A DNA stretch of 32,396 nt from the NCBI GenBank assembly GCA_002403995.1, contig DHIV01000078.1, forward strand, positions 4,579 through 36,974. Reading direction: 5' to 3'. The position numbers and the translations under genes are program-made. The DNA comes from Gallionella sp. UBA4737 (GTDB lineage: Bacteria; Pseudomonadota; Gammaproteobacteria; Burkholderiales; Gallionellaceae). Below the pieces are notes generated by a model. It made no database searches. It had not been told where the DNA came from and saw only the letters and a list, made by a program, of their open reading frames with translations. Shown piece by piece: positions 25,381-32,396 of this stretch (position 1 is the first letter of the stretch; each line of letters begins with the position of its first letter).

Positions 25381-25430
25381 GAGTCCAGCAATAATTTCAG
25401 GGGATGTCCCTGTTAACCGAGGAGTAAACC

Positions 25431-25850
25431 ATGAAATACTCAGTATTGAAAAAAGTTGGATCGGCATTTTTGATCATTGGACTAGCCTTCGCGCTTCCGG
25501 CCTTTGCAGAAATGCAAGGCGGGCATGAAGCGATGGGTATGGGCGATAAGGGCGAGCCTGGCACGCAGCAGATGTCGGGGATGATGAGCGACATGTCGAA
25601 TATGATGAAGGATATGTCCGGCATGATGGGAGGTGGCAGCATGAACCCGGACATGATGAAGAAGATGTCAAGCCAGATGAAGAAAATGGGCAGCATGATG
25701 AATAACATGTCGGGCATGATGAAAAAAATGTCGGGCATGAAGAACATGGGTATGACGATGGATGCTGGTATGCAGAAGAAAATGGGCCAGATGGGTAAAC
25801 AGATGGACCGGATGCACAAAGATATGCCTGCATCACCCGCGCAGAAATAG
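25431..25850 (+). CDS. secreted methionine-rich protein, putative periplasmic copper/silver binder
   Basis: A 139-residue protein. A signal peptide (about 26 residues, ending ALPAFA) precedes a mature chain in which about 34 of 113 residues are Met by my count. They lie in MSGMM, MKKM and NMM-type clusters spaced three or four apart, often with Lys, as expected of an amphipathic helical array. Such Met motifs bind Cu(I) and Ag(I) in the oxidising periplasm, as in CopC, PcoE or SilE, but no known family is recognised here. GAGGAG stands 6 bases before the ATG. It is flanked by terminators on both sides, so it is probably its own transcription unit. Confidence 0.85.
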   Translation: MKYSVLKKVGSAFLIIGLAFALPAFAEMQGGHEAMGMGDKGEPGTQQMSGMMSDMSNMMKDMSGMMGGGSMNPDMMKKMSSQMKKMGSMMNNMSGMMKKMSGMKNMGMTMDAGMQKKMGQMGKQMDRMHKDMPASPAQK

Positions 25851-25856
25851 GCCTGC

Positions 25857-25883
25857 AAACCCGGCGGGCAAGCCGCCGGGTTT
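25857..25883. terminator. rho-independent terminator
   Basis: AAACCCGGCGG and CCGCCGGGTTT form a perfect 11-bp stem around GCAAG, 7 bases after the Met-rich gene. The tail TTTCATT is short but the symmetry lets it work in either direction. Confidence 0.8.
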
Positions 25884-26025
25884 CATTCAGCTCACGCTTT
25901 GTTTTTCCATGTATTTAAGTTGCACCGGAGAAGTTGCGTTGATCGGCATCAGGTTGGACTGTGCCAGCCCTACAAAAAAAGTACTATTGGTTTAGAATCG
26001 GAATTACTCCAGTGAGGTGAACATC

Positions 26026-28476
26026 ATGAGTACGGCCCCTATAGCGGATGCGGGTGCAAGCCCGAATTCAAATCCGGACAAATATATAGACCCTGTATGC
26101 GGCATGACGGTGAAACCGGATTCGCCGTTGCGTCACGTGCACGAAGGCAAGACCTATCTGTTTTGCAACCCGAAGTGCCTGACCAAGTTTACGGCTGACC
26201 CCGATAAATATCTCCACCCTGCGCCGCCCCCTGCAACGGCTGCACCTTCTCCCGGCGGCTACACCTGCCCGATGGATCCCGAAGTGCATCAGGACAAACC
26301 CGGCGCATGCCCCAAGTGCGGCATGGCGCTGGAACCGGTGAATGTCATGTCCAAGCCTGACATCACCGAATACGTTTGCCCGATGCATCCGCAGATCGTG
26401 CGCAGCGAACCCGGAAATTGTCCGATCTGCGGCATGGCGCTGGAACCCAGAACCGTGGCGGCCAAGGAAGAGAATCCCGAGCTGGACGATATGACGCGGC
26501 GCTTCTGGATCAGCACGGCATTGGCCGTGCCGGTGTTCGTGATGGCGATGGCCGCCGATATGTGGATGGGTTTTGCGCCGCAGATGATCTCGTTCACGCA
26601 TCTGCAATGGGTCGAGTTCCTGCTGGCGACCCCGGTGGTGCTGTGGGGTGGCTGGCCGTTCTTCCAGCGCGGCTGGGCATCGCTGGTCAACCGGCACCTG
26701 AACATGTTCACGCTGATCTCGCTGGGTGTGGGTGTGGCCTGGACATACAGCGTGGTCGGCACGTTCCTGCCGGACATCTTTCCGGCGACGCTGCGCCGCG
26801 CGGATGGCACGTTGCCGATCTATTTCGAGGCGGCTGCGGCGATCACTGCGCTGGTGTTGCTTGGGCAGGTGCTGGAACTGAGAGCGCGCAGCCGCACCAA
26901 CACCGCGATCAAACTGTTGCTGGGCCTGGCGCCCAAGACTGCGCGCATCGTTCGTGGTGACGGCAGGGAGGAAGACATCCCGCTGGAGCAGGTGCAAGTC
27001 GGCGATGTGTTGCGCGTGCGTCCCGGCGAAAAGATCCCGGTGGATGGACAGGTTGTGGAAGGCAGCAGTTCGGTCGATGAATCCATGGTGACCGGCGAAC
27101 CGATCCCGACAGAAAAGCAGCAAGGAGAAAAGTTGATCGGTGCCACAATGAACGGCACCGGCGGCTTGCTGATGCGCGCGGAAAAAGTCGGTGCGGATAC
27201 CTTGCTTGCGCAGATCATCCACATGGTCAGCGAAGCACAGCGTTCACGTGCGCCGATACAGCGGCTCGCCGATACGGTGTCCGGATATTTCGTGCCTATC
27301 GTCGTGCTGGTCGCGCTGCTGTCTTTTGGTATCTGGATGATCTGGGGACCCGAACCGAGATTCGCCCATGCGATCGTCGCGGCGGTGTCGGTACTGATCA
27401 TCGCCTGCCCGTGCGCATTGGGGCTGGCGACACCGATCTCTATCATGGTCGGAACCGGGCGGGGCGCGGCCGCAGGGGTGCTGATCAAGAACGCCGAGGC
27501 GCTGGAGATCATGGAAAAAGTGAACACGCTGGTGACCGACAAGACCGGCACCTTGACCGAAGGCAAACCCAAACTGACTTCAATCGTGGCACTGCCGGGA
27601 TTTCAGGACAACGACCTTTTGCAACTGAGTGCCAGCCTGGAGCGCGCCAGCGAACATCCGCTGGCGGACGCCATCGTCAAGGGAGCTGCGGAGCGCAATC
27701 TGGCATTGTCCGAGGTCAAGGATTTTCAATCGGTCAGTGGCAAGGGCATCACCGGTCTGGTGGCCGGCCGCAAAGTGTCCATCGGCAACCAGAAATATTT
27801 TGTCGAGCTGAAGATACAAGTGGGCGATCTGCTCGACCGTGTGCATGCACTGCGCGCAGAGGGACAGACCGTGATGTTCATGACCGTCGATGGGAGGCCT
27901 GCGGGTCTGATCGGTGTGGCTGACCCGATCAAGGAATCCACTTTGGAAGCGGTGCGCGCCTTGCAGGCCGCCGGACTTGAACTGGTGATGATCACCGGCG
28001 ATAGCCGCGCCACCGCCGAAGTGGTGGCGAACAAGCTGGGGATCAAACGCGTGGTGGCCGAGGTGCTACCGGAACAAAAGGCCGACATCGTCAAGCAACT
28101 GCAAGCCGAAGGACGCATCGTCGCGATGGCGGGCGACGGCATCAACGACGCGCCGGCATTGGCGCAGGCACAGGTCGGCATCGCGATGGGAACGGGCACC
28201 GATGTGGCGATGCAAAGTGCCGGTGTGACGCTGATCAAGGGCGATCTTAATGGAATAGTGCGCGCGCGCCACCTGAGTCAGGCGACGATGCGCAACATCA
28301 GACAGAACCTGTTCTTCGCCTTCGTCTACAATGTGCTGGGCGTGCCGGTGGCAGCGGGAGTGTTGTATCCGTTCTTCGGTCTGTTGCTGTCGCCCATCAT
28401 CGCGGCGGCGGCGATGAGTTTCAGTTCGGTGTCGGTGATCACGAATGCGTTGAGGCTGGGGCGCACTAAATTATAA
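26026..28476 (+). CDS. copA: Cu(I)/Ag(I)-translocating P1B-type ATPase with YHS and two heavy-metal-binding domains
   Basis: An 816-residue inner-membrane ATPase that exports monovalent copper or silver. The N-terminus has no classic HMA (GMTCxxC) domain. Instead it has a YHS domain (about 21-63, DPVCGM, FCNPKC), then two short metal-binding modules with CPMDP...CPKCGMALEP (81-104) and CPMHP...CPICGMALEP (118-141). The core shows the CPC metal site at 461-463, the phosphorylation motif DKTGT (Asp505), SEHPLADAI and GDGINDAPAL. ATG 26026 is chosen because AGTGAGG lies 8 bases upstream; GTG 26017 is an alternative. It completes the copper island by emptying the cytoplasm while CusCBA clears the periplasm. 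No CueR-type operator could be recognised upstream. Confidence 0.95.
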   Translation: MSTAPIADAGASPNSNPDKYIDPVCGMTVKPDSPLRHVHEGKTYLFCNPKCLTKFTADPDKYLHPAPPPATAAPSPGGYTCPMDPEVHQDKPGACPKCGMALEPVNVMSKPDITEYVCPMHPQIVRSEPGNCPICGMALEPRTVAAKEENPELDDMTRRFWISTALAVPVFVMAMAADMWMGFAPQMISFTHLQWVEFLLATPVVLWGGWPFFQRGWASLVNRHLNMFTLISLGVGVAWTYSVVGTFLPDIFPATLRRADGTLPIYFEAAAAITALVLLGQVLELRARSRTNTAIKLLLGLAPKTARIVRGDGREEDIPLEQVQVGDVLRVRPGEKIPVDGQVVEGSSSVDESMVTGEPIPTEKQQGEKLIGATMNGTGGLLMRAEKVGADTLLAQIIHMVSEAQRSRAPIQRLADTVSGYFVPIVVLVALLSFGIWMIWGPEPRFAHAIVAAVSVLIIACPCALGLATPISIMVGTGRGAAAGVLIKNAEALEIMEKVNTLVTDKTGTLTEGKPKLTSIVALPGFQDNDLLQLSASLERASEHPLADAIVKGAAERNLALSEVKDFQSVSGKGITGLVAGRKVSIGNQKYFVELKIQVGDLLDRVHALRAEGQTVMFMTVDGRPAGLIGVADPIKESTLEAVRALQAAGLELVMITGDSRATAEVVANKLGIKRVVAEVLPEQKADIVKQLQAEGRIVAMAGDGINDAPALAQAQVGIAMGTGTDVAMQSAGVTLIKGDLNGIVRARHLSQATMRNIRQNLFFAFVYNVLGVPVAAGVLYPFFGLLLSPIIAAAAMSFSSVSVITNALRLGRTKL

Positions 28477-28501
28477 AGCGCAATACTTTTGCAACGCTTT
28501 T
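28475..28501 (+). terminator. weak possible terminator after the Cu-ATPase
   Basis: AAAGCG (overlapping the stop codon) pairs with CGCTTT around 15 bases that can partly pair, followed by TCG and scattered T. The stem is short, so this is doubtful. Confidence 0.25.
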
Positions 28502-28862
28502 CGTTAGGGTAAGTGTTCTGTATTAATTTTGGTTTTTAGCGTGGCAGTCCGCTTACGACACGAAGCAGACTATGATTTGAGAATAAATCTGTCAGCGTAA
28601 CAGTCTCCTACTAACCCGTTTCCGCCTGTCAGCCCTGCAAACTCATTGCCGCAAAGCCGACACTTGTAAAGAATAATTTATTTGCACATTAACAATAACC
28701 ACATAATTTCGAAGTAAGTCTGTATAGTGGTGCCGTTTTTCAAAAAATTTTCAGTCCCTATTGAAATTTTCTCTTGGTTTATTGGCGCGCAAGACGCCAG
28801 ACTCCTGAAGCTATTTTGATAACAGTTTCATCAGTAATCAAATTATCAAACAAGGCGATGTT
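28477..28862. other. 386-bp AT-rich intergenic region upstream of the kai-like operon
   Basis: No confident gene is present. It is clearly more AT-rich than the flanking genes. It holds the inverted repeat at 28815-28850 and possible promoter boxes (TTGCAC at 28682; TATAGT at 28723), none convincing. On the minus strand, 28570-28677 is an open stretch of 35 codons lacking ATG that reads YKCRLCGNEF...GDCYADRF, which looks zinc-ribbon-like and may be a gene remnant or chance. Confidence 0.5.
28815..28850. promoter_or_regulatory. perfect 8-bp inverted repeat just upstream of kaiC
   Basis: TTTGATAA (28815-28822) and TTATCAAA (28843-28850) are perfect mirrors, 20 bases apart, ending 12 bases before the kaiC start codon. 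It could be a dimeric-regulator operator or an RNA hairpin that hides the ribosome-binding site (AAGGCG at 28852-28857). Confidence 0.4.
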
Positions 28863-30284
28863 ATGACCGAGAATCAACTTCCAACCCTCTCCAAGTGCCC
28901 GACTCAGATCGAAGGGCTGGATATGATACTCAAGGGCGGCCTGCCGTCTGGGCGCACCTCACTGATTATCGGCGGCCCCGGCAGCGGCAAGAGCCTGTTC
29001 GGGCTTGAGTTCCTCTACCGCGCCGCGCTAGCCGGCGAGCCGGGAATTTTCATTTCCTTTGAAGAGCGCGCTGCTGATCTGCGCACCAACACAAGTACCC
29101 TCGGTTGGGATCTGGTGCCGCTGGAGCAAAACGGCAAGCTGTTTCTGTTCGAGGCGCGCATTGATCCGAAAGCCATTGTTACCGGCGAATTCGGCATTCA
29201 GTCTTTTCTCGCCATCCTCAACCACAAGATCAAGGCGATGGGTGCCAAACGTGTGTCCATCGACGCGATTGATGTGCTGATGCGCCTGATTAACGATGAA
29301 CGCCGCGAGCAAAACGAACTGTTGGCACTGCATCAGTGGCTGTCGGAGCAAAAGGTGACTGCGCTATTGACGGTCAAGGCTCCGCGCGATACCGATCATG
29401 CGCGGCACTATGAATTCCTCGACTACATGGCCGATTGCGTCATACATCTCGACAACCGCATGCTCGGCCAGTTGAGTACAAGACGGCTGCGCGTCGTTAA
29501 ATATCGCGGCTCCGGCTTCGGCTCGAACGAATATCCGTTTGTGATCGAGCCGCCCGGCATTACCTTGCTGCCGATCTCGGACATCGGTTTGTCACATCAG
29601 GCGCTGGGCGAGCGAATCTCGACCGGACTGACGGAACTCGACGAACTTATCGGCGGCGGCTTCCGCCGCGCTTCCAGCGTGCTGATTACGGGTTCCACCG
29701 GTTCCGGCAAGACGACGCTGTGCAGCGCATTCACGCATGCAGCCTGCACAGGTGGCGAAAAAGTTTTGTGCCTTAATTTCGAGGAGTCGGAAGCGGCGCT
29801 GGTGTCGGCGATGCTCAGTTCCGGCACCGATCTAAATCCGGCGATAGCCAATGGCACGCTGCGCCTGTTGACGGCCATGCCGGAAGCGATGGGCGCGGAG
29901 CAACATCTGGTACGTGCTCTCAATGCCATCAAGCAGATGCAGCCCAGTTGCGTCGTGCTTGAATCGGCCTCCGCCTGCAAGCGTATGGGCACCGAGCAGG
30001 CCGCTTTTGAATACATGATGCGCATGATCAATACCTGCAAGGAATTGGGCATCATTATCCTTATTACCAACCAGACCGTCGGCCTCAACAATCTGGACGA
30101 AATCAGCGGCATCGGTATCTCGTCCCTCATTGACACAGTTATTCAATTGAAACTGGTTACGGACGCTGGTGTCGTGCAGCGCAAGTTGCTGGTGGTGAAG
30201 TCGCGTGGCTCAGTGCATTCACATCGCCATCACGATTTTTGCATCACCGATCAAGGAATCGCCATCCTGAAAGAGGATGTCTGA
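28863..30284 (+). CDS. kaiC: KaiC-like double RecA-fold ATPase/kinase
   Basis: A 473-residue protein of two tandem KaiC domains. Domain I has Walker A GGPGSGKS (37-44) and the catalytic Glu pair in SFEE (67-68); domain II has GSTGSGKTT (277-285) and NFEE (307-308). At the site of the S431/T432 autophosphorylation pair of cyanobacterial KaiC, this protein has two serines (420-421, GISSLIDT). The C-terminus stops soon after ITDQGIAILKED, lacking the long tail bound by KaiA in cyanobacteria, and no kaiA is seen. These features fit the non-clock KaiC2-type group found in many proteobacteria, for which stress or signalling roles have been proposed. The ATP sites look intact. The stop is 1 base before the kaiB start chosen here. 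Confidence 0.93.
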   Translation: MTENQLPTLSKCPTQIEGLDMILKGGLPSGRTSLIIGGPGSGKSLFGLEFLYRAALAGEPGIFISFEERAADLRTNTSTLGWDLVPLEQNGKLFLFEARIDPKAIVTGEFGIQSFLAILNHKIKAMGAKRVSIDAIDVLMRLINDERREQNELLALHQWLSEQKVTALLTVKAPRDTDHARHYEFLDYMADCVIHLDNRMLGQLSTRRLRVVKYRGSGFGSNEYPFVIEPPGITLLPISDIGLSHQALGERISTGLTELDELIGGGFRRASSVLITGSTGSGKTTLCSAFTHAACTGGEKVLCLNFEESEAALVSAMLSSGTDLNPAIANGTLRLLTAMPEAMGAEQHLVRALNAIKQMQPSCVVLESASACKRMGTEQAAFEYMMRMINTCKELGIIILITNQTVGLNNLDEISGIGISSLIDTVIQLKLVTDAGVVQRKLLVVKSRGSVHSHRHHDFCITDQGIAILKEDV

Positions 30285-30285
30285 C

Positions 30286-30576
30286 ATGAGCGCGGAAGAA
30301 TACCGTTTCCGTCTGTTCATTGCGGGCAACGAACCCAATTCGCGCCTCGCCGAGCAAAACTTGCGCGCACTGTGCGCAGCGTATCTGCCCGAGCGCCACC
30401 ACATTGAGATCATTAATGTACTTCAGGATTTCGAGGCGGCGCTGCAAGCCATGATCATGGTGGCACCGGCGGTAGTAATGATTGCGCCGCGTCCGGTTAC
30501 CCTGTTTGGCGCTCTGACCGATACGGCAAGAATTCTTGCTGCGCTTGGCATCAATGAAGGAGATCATCATGACTGA
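30286..30576 (+). CDS. kaiB: KaiB-like protein
   Basis: A 96-residue thioredoxin-like protein. FRLFIAGNEPNSRLAEQNLRALC at the N-terminus, the IINVLQDFEAALQ middle and APAVVMIAPRPV with the C-terminal GALTDTARILAALGI match KaiB along its whole length (cyanobacterial KaiB is about 102 residues). KaiB binds KaiC and, in cyanobacteria, changes fold to do so. ATG 30286 is chosen because AGAGG stands at 30272-30276; ATG 30277 would overlap kaiC by 8 bases. The end overlaps the kinase gene by 8 bases. Partnership with the adjacent KaiC is a strong inference from linkage. Confidence 0.9.
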   Translation: MSAEEYRFRLFIAGNEPNSRLAEQNLRALCAAYLPERHHIEIINVLQDFEAALQAMIMVAPAVVMIAPRPVTLFGALTDTARILAALGINEGDHHD

Positions 30577-31954
30577 AGCGGCACATGATGACTTAAAAGC
30601 ACGCCTCGAAAGGGCGGAGGACATTCTGCGCACATTGGAACACGGAGAGGCAGATGCTGTACTGGGCAGGGACGGCCCTAGTTTGGTGCGTTCTATGAAT
30701 GTGATTGGAAAGGAGAGTCAGGTCAAGCTGGCTCTCGAAGAACTGGCGAAGGCCCGCACCATTGAACTGGAAATAGCTAGCAAATCCAAAGAAGCCGCCG
30801 AAGCCGCCAACATTGCGAAATCGAATTTCCTTTCCTATATGAGTCATGAGTTGCGCACTCCGCTGAATGCCATCCTCGGCTTCTCGCAGTTAATGGAGAT
30901 CAGTGTGCCGCCTCCTACGGGTGTCCAGATTGAAAGACTGGGTCAGATTTCCAAGGCAGGATGGTATCTGCTCGGACTGATCAATGAAATTCTCGATCTC
31001 TCATTGATTGAGTCCGGCAAGCTTTCGCTGTCGCCAGAATCTTTGTCGCTGGAACAAGTCATGCTCGAGTGCCAGAACATGATCGAATTGCAGGTGCAAA
31101 AACGTGACATTAAACTGACCTTTCCACAGTTCGACAACCCTTGCTATGTCTGTGCTGATCGAATTCGGCTGAAGCAAGTTCTGGTCAATCTGCTTTCCAA
31201 CGCGATCAAATATAATCGCGAGCATGGAACGGTCGAGGTGAGGTGTGCAGAGAGCACGCCGGGGCGCGTACGCATCAGTATCAAAGACAGCGGTGCGGGA
31301 TTGTCTCCAGAAAAGCTGGCGCAGCTATTTCAACCGTTCAATCGGCTCGGTCAAGAAAACAGCGACATAGAAGGGACAGGCATCGGCCTAGTAGTAACTA
31401 GGCGACTGGTTGATGTGATGGAAGGCACCATCGGCGTCGAAAGTAACGTTGGGGGAGGGTGCGAATTCTGGATCGAACTGCCCCAGGCTGAGTTGCCGCA
31501 ACTGGTCGGTGAAACTGCACAGCCCGCAGAACTTTCACCGCAAACTCATGAGAATCTTGGACAGCATCTTCTGCTCTACGTGGAAGACAATCCGGCCAAT
31601 CTGATGCTGGTGGAGCAAATCATCGAGGGGCGCCCGCGCTTAAGCATGATAAGCGCACGCGATGGCAATCAGGGTGTAGCGCTTGCGCAAGCCCAACTCC
31701 CGGATGTCATCCTGATGGACATCAATCTACCCGGCATCAGCGGAATCGAAGCTATGAACATCCTTCGCAAAGACCCGGCAACTAAGCACATCCTCATCAT
31801 CGCGCTGAGTGCCCATGCAATGCTTAATGATATCGAGAAGGGACTGGAGGCCGGGTTCTTCAAGTATCTTACCAAACCAATCAAGATCAAAGAACTTATG
31901 AGCGCGTTGGATGAGGCGCTGGACTCTGTGGGAAATGAACAATCGCCAGCGTAA
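30569..31954 (+). CDS. hybrid sensor histidine kinase with C-terminal receiver domain
   Basis: A 461-residue soluble kinase with no membrane segments. A short N-terminal coiled coil (about 1-85, ERAEDILRTLEHGEADAVL) resembles the linker found before PAS domains in other kinases, but no PAS or other sensor follows. The HisKA domain has the phospho-acceptor His93 in SHELRTPLN; the ATPase has N211 (N box), D240 (G1) and GTGIGL (269-274). The receiver domain has acidic residues E339/D340, phospho-acceptor Asp384 and Lys436. No output domain follows. ATG 30569 has AAGGAGA 6 bases upstream and overlaps kaiB, so translation is coupled. The input probably comes from KaiC/KaiB (inference). Confidence 0.93.
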   Translation: MTEAAHDDLKARLERAEDILRTLEHGEADAVLGRDGPSLVRSMNVIGKESQVKLALEELAKARTIELEIASKSKEAAEAANIAKSNFLSYMSHELRTPLNAILGFSQLMEISVPPPTGVQIERLGQISKAGWYLLGLINEILDLSLIESGKLSLSPESLSLEQVMLECQNMIELQVQKRDIKLTFPQFDNPCYVCADRIRLKQVLVNLLSNAIKYNREHGTVEVRCAESTPGRVRISIKDSGAGLSPEKLAQLFQPFNRLGQENSDIEGTGIGLVVTRRLVDVMEGTIGVESNVGGGCEFWIELPQAELPQLVGETAQPAELSPQTHENLGQHLLLYVEDNPANLMLVEQIIEGRPRLSMISARDGNQGVALAQAQLPDVILMDINLPGISGIEAMNILRKDPATKHILIIALSAHAMLNDIEKGLEAGFFKYLTKPIKIKELMSALDEALDSVGNEQSPA

Positions 31955-31984
31955 ATGCTGCGGCTAATGCAACTATTGAACACC

Positions 31985-32004
31985 AAAGTTACAGAAACTT
32001 TAAT
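31985..32004 (+). terminator. weak AT-rich hairpin after the kinase gene
   Basis: AAAGTT and AACTTT pair perfectly around 5 bases, followed by AATT. It is low in GC and only 6 bp long; the rest of the 273-base gap to the hpnE end shows nothing I can assign. Confidence 0.2.
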
Positions 32005-32227
32005 TACTGTTCAGCCTCACACATGCCCTACAACTGGTTTTGGTAACGGGCAATGAGAATCTATCGGCAGATTTGAAATAAGGCTTCAAATTAACTGCCA
32101 TTCGCCAAAGGCAGGAACTGGCCGCTTGCCGACCTTATCGCCCACATACTTGTACACCCCTTGAACGACTGCAAATGGCACAAAGCAGCCTATCGAGTAG
32201 TGATTTTAACCGCTTTTAGACGACTAA

Positions 32228-32396
32228 CTACGCGCTGATCACATCCGCGCATTTCAACCCGCTCATCACCGCGCCTTCCAGCGTGGCCGGATAATCGCCC
32301 GCCGTGTAGTCGCCCGCCAGCAACAATCGGGGCAGGGCGGTTTGCTGTGAGGGGCGCTGCAGATTGGGTGAGCAGCAGAACGTGGCGCGCTTTTCG
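32228..32396 (-). CDS. hpnE: HpnE-like FAD-dependent hydroxysqualene dehydroxylase (C-terminal part)
   Basis: The last 56 codons of a gene that enters from the right edge on the minus strand, ending with TAG at 32228-32230. The sequence LLLAGDYTAGDYPATLEGAV followed by a short tail is the typical FAD-contacting C-terminus of the phytoene-desaturase-like amine-oxidase family. Wording is closest to HpnE, which makes squalene in hopanoid synthesis together with HpnC and HpnD. It is convergent with the kinase gene. The rest of the gene is outside the window, so a related carotenoid desaturase cannot be ruled out. Confidence 0.8.
   Translation of the reverse strand, partial: EKRATFCCSPNLQRPSQQTALPRLLLAGDYTAGDYPATLEGAVMSGLKCADVISA

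Noticed and set aside
25172..25528. Open frame of 118 codons overlapping the terminator and the start of the Met-rich gene.
   Set aside because: No ribosome site, no family resemblance, and it runs through a strong terminator and an overlapping well-supported gene.
32086..32205. Minus-strand open stretch of 39 codons ending in KRPVPAFGEWQLI, between the kinase and hpnE.
   Set aside because: It has no ATG and no ribosome site, and I recognise no family. It may be a gene remnant but cannot be supported.
1..32396. Search for CRISPR arrays, rRNA or tRNA genes, insertion sequences and integrases.
   Set aside because: None was found; the only repeats are the palindromic elements and short tandem tracts reported.

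Overview
The window looks like a chromosomal segment of a betaproteobacterium. The best guess is the order Nitrosomonadales, perhaps Gallionellaceae-like; this is inferred from gene order and protein style, not proven. The strongest sign is the core run ndk-rlmN-pilF-rodZ-ispG-hisS-yfgM-bamB-der, in the order usual for that class. All genes lie on the + strand except a fragment at the right edge.

Layout. (1) 29-8188: a FabD/MdcH-like acyltransferase, an RpfE-type protein, a mechanosensitive channel with a cyclic-nucleotide-binding domain, accA, tilS, and a SEC-C/TPR/sulfotransferase fusion protein. (2) 8242-17697: the housekeeping run, covering nucleotide balance (ndk), rRNA/tRNA methylation (rlmN), type IV pili (pilF), cell shape (rodZ), isoprenoids (ispG), His-tRNA charging (hisS), envelope assembly (yfgM-like, bamB) and ribosome biogenesis (der). 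(3) 17783-28476: a copper/silver resistance island. It holds a small Cys/His-rich secreted protein, a CusC/CusB/CusA tripartite efflux pump, a CusF metallochaperone, an unknown secreted protein, a possible remnant of a four-helix copper-storage protein, a very Met-rich secreted protein and a Cu-type P1B ATPase. The ATPase would move metal out of the cytoplasm, CusF and the Met-rich protein would bind it in the periplasm, and CusCBA would expel it. (4) 28863-31954: a compact overlapping operon of a KaiC-like ATPase, a KaiB-like protein and a hybrid histidine kinase with a receiver domain, preceded by a 386-bp AT-rich leader. (5) 32228-32396, minus strand: the C-terminal end of an HpnE-like squalene/hopanoid enzyme.

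The most unusual signal is a set of palindromic elements sitting in frame inside conserved genes. One family (ends AACCCC/GGGGTT) lies in both the 3' end of ispG and a cytoplasmic loop of cusA, read in the same frame in both and giving nearly the same peptide. A different ~100-bp element with GTTACC/GGTAAC ends sits inside rlmN. A third, multi-hairpin 83-bp palindrome (CTGATAAC/GTTATCAG) makes up much of an abnormally long BamB signal peptide. Together they suggest small mobile palindromes that tolerate, or are selected for, insertion into coding sequence. Second in interest is the KaiC-KaiB-kinase operon. All calls come from reading the sequence; no database search was possible.
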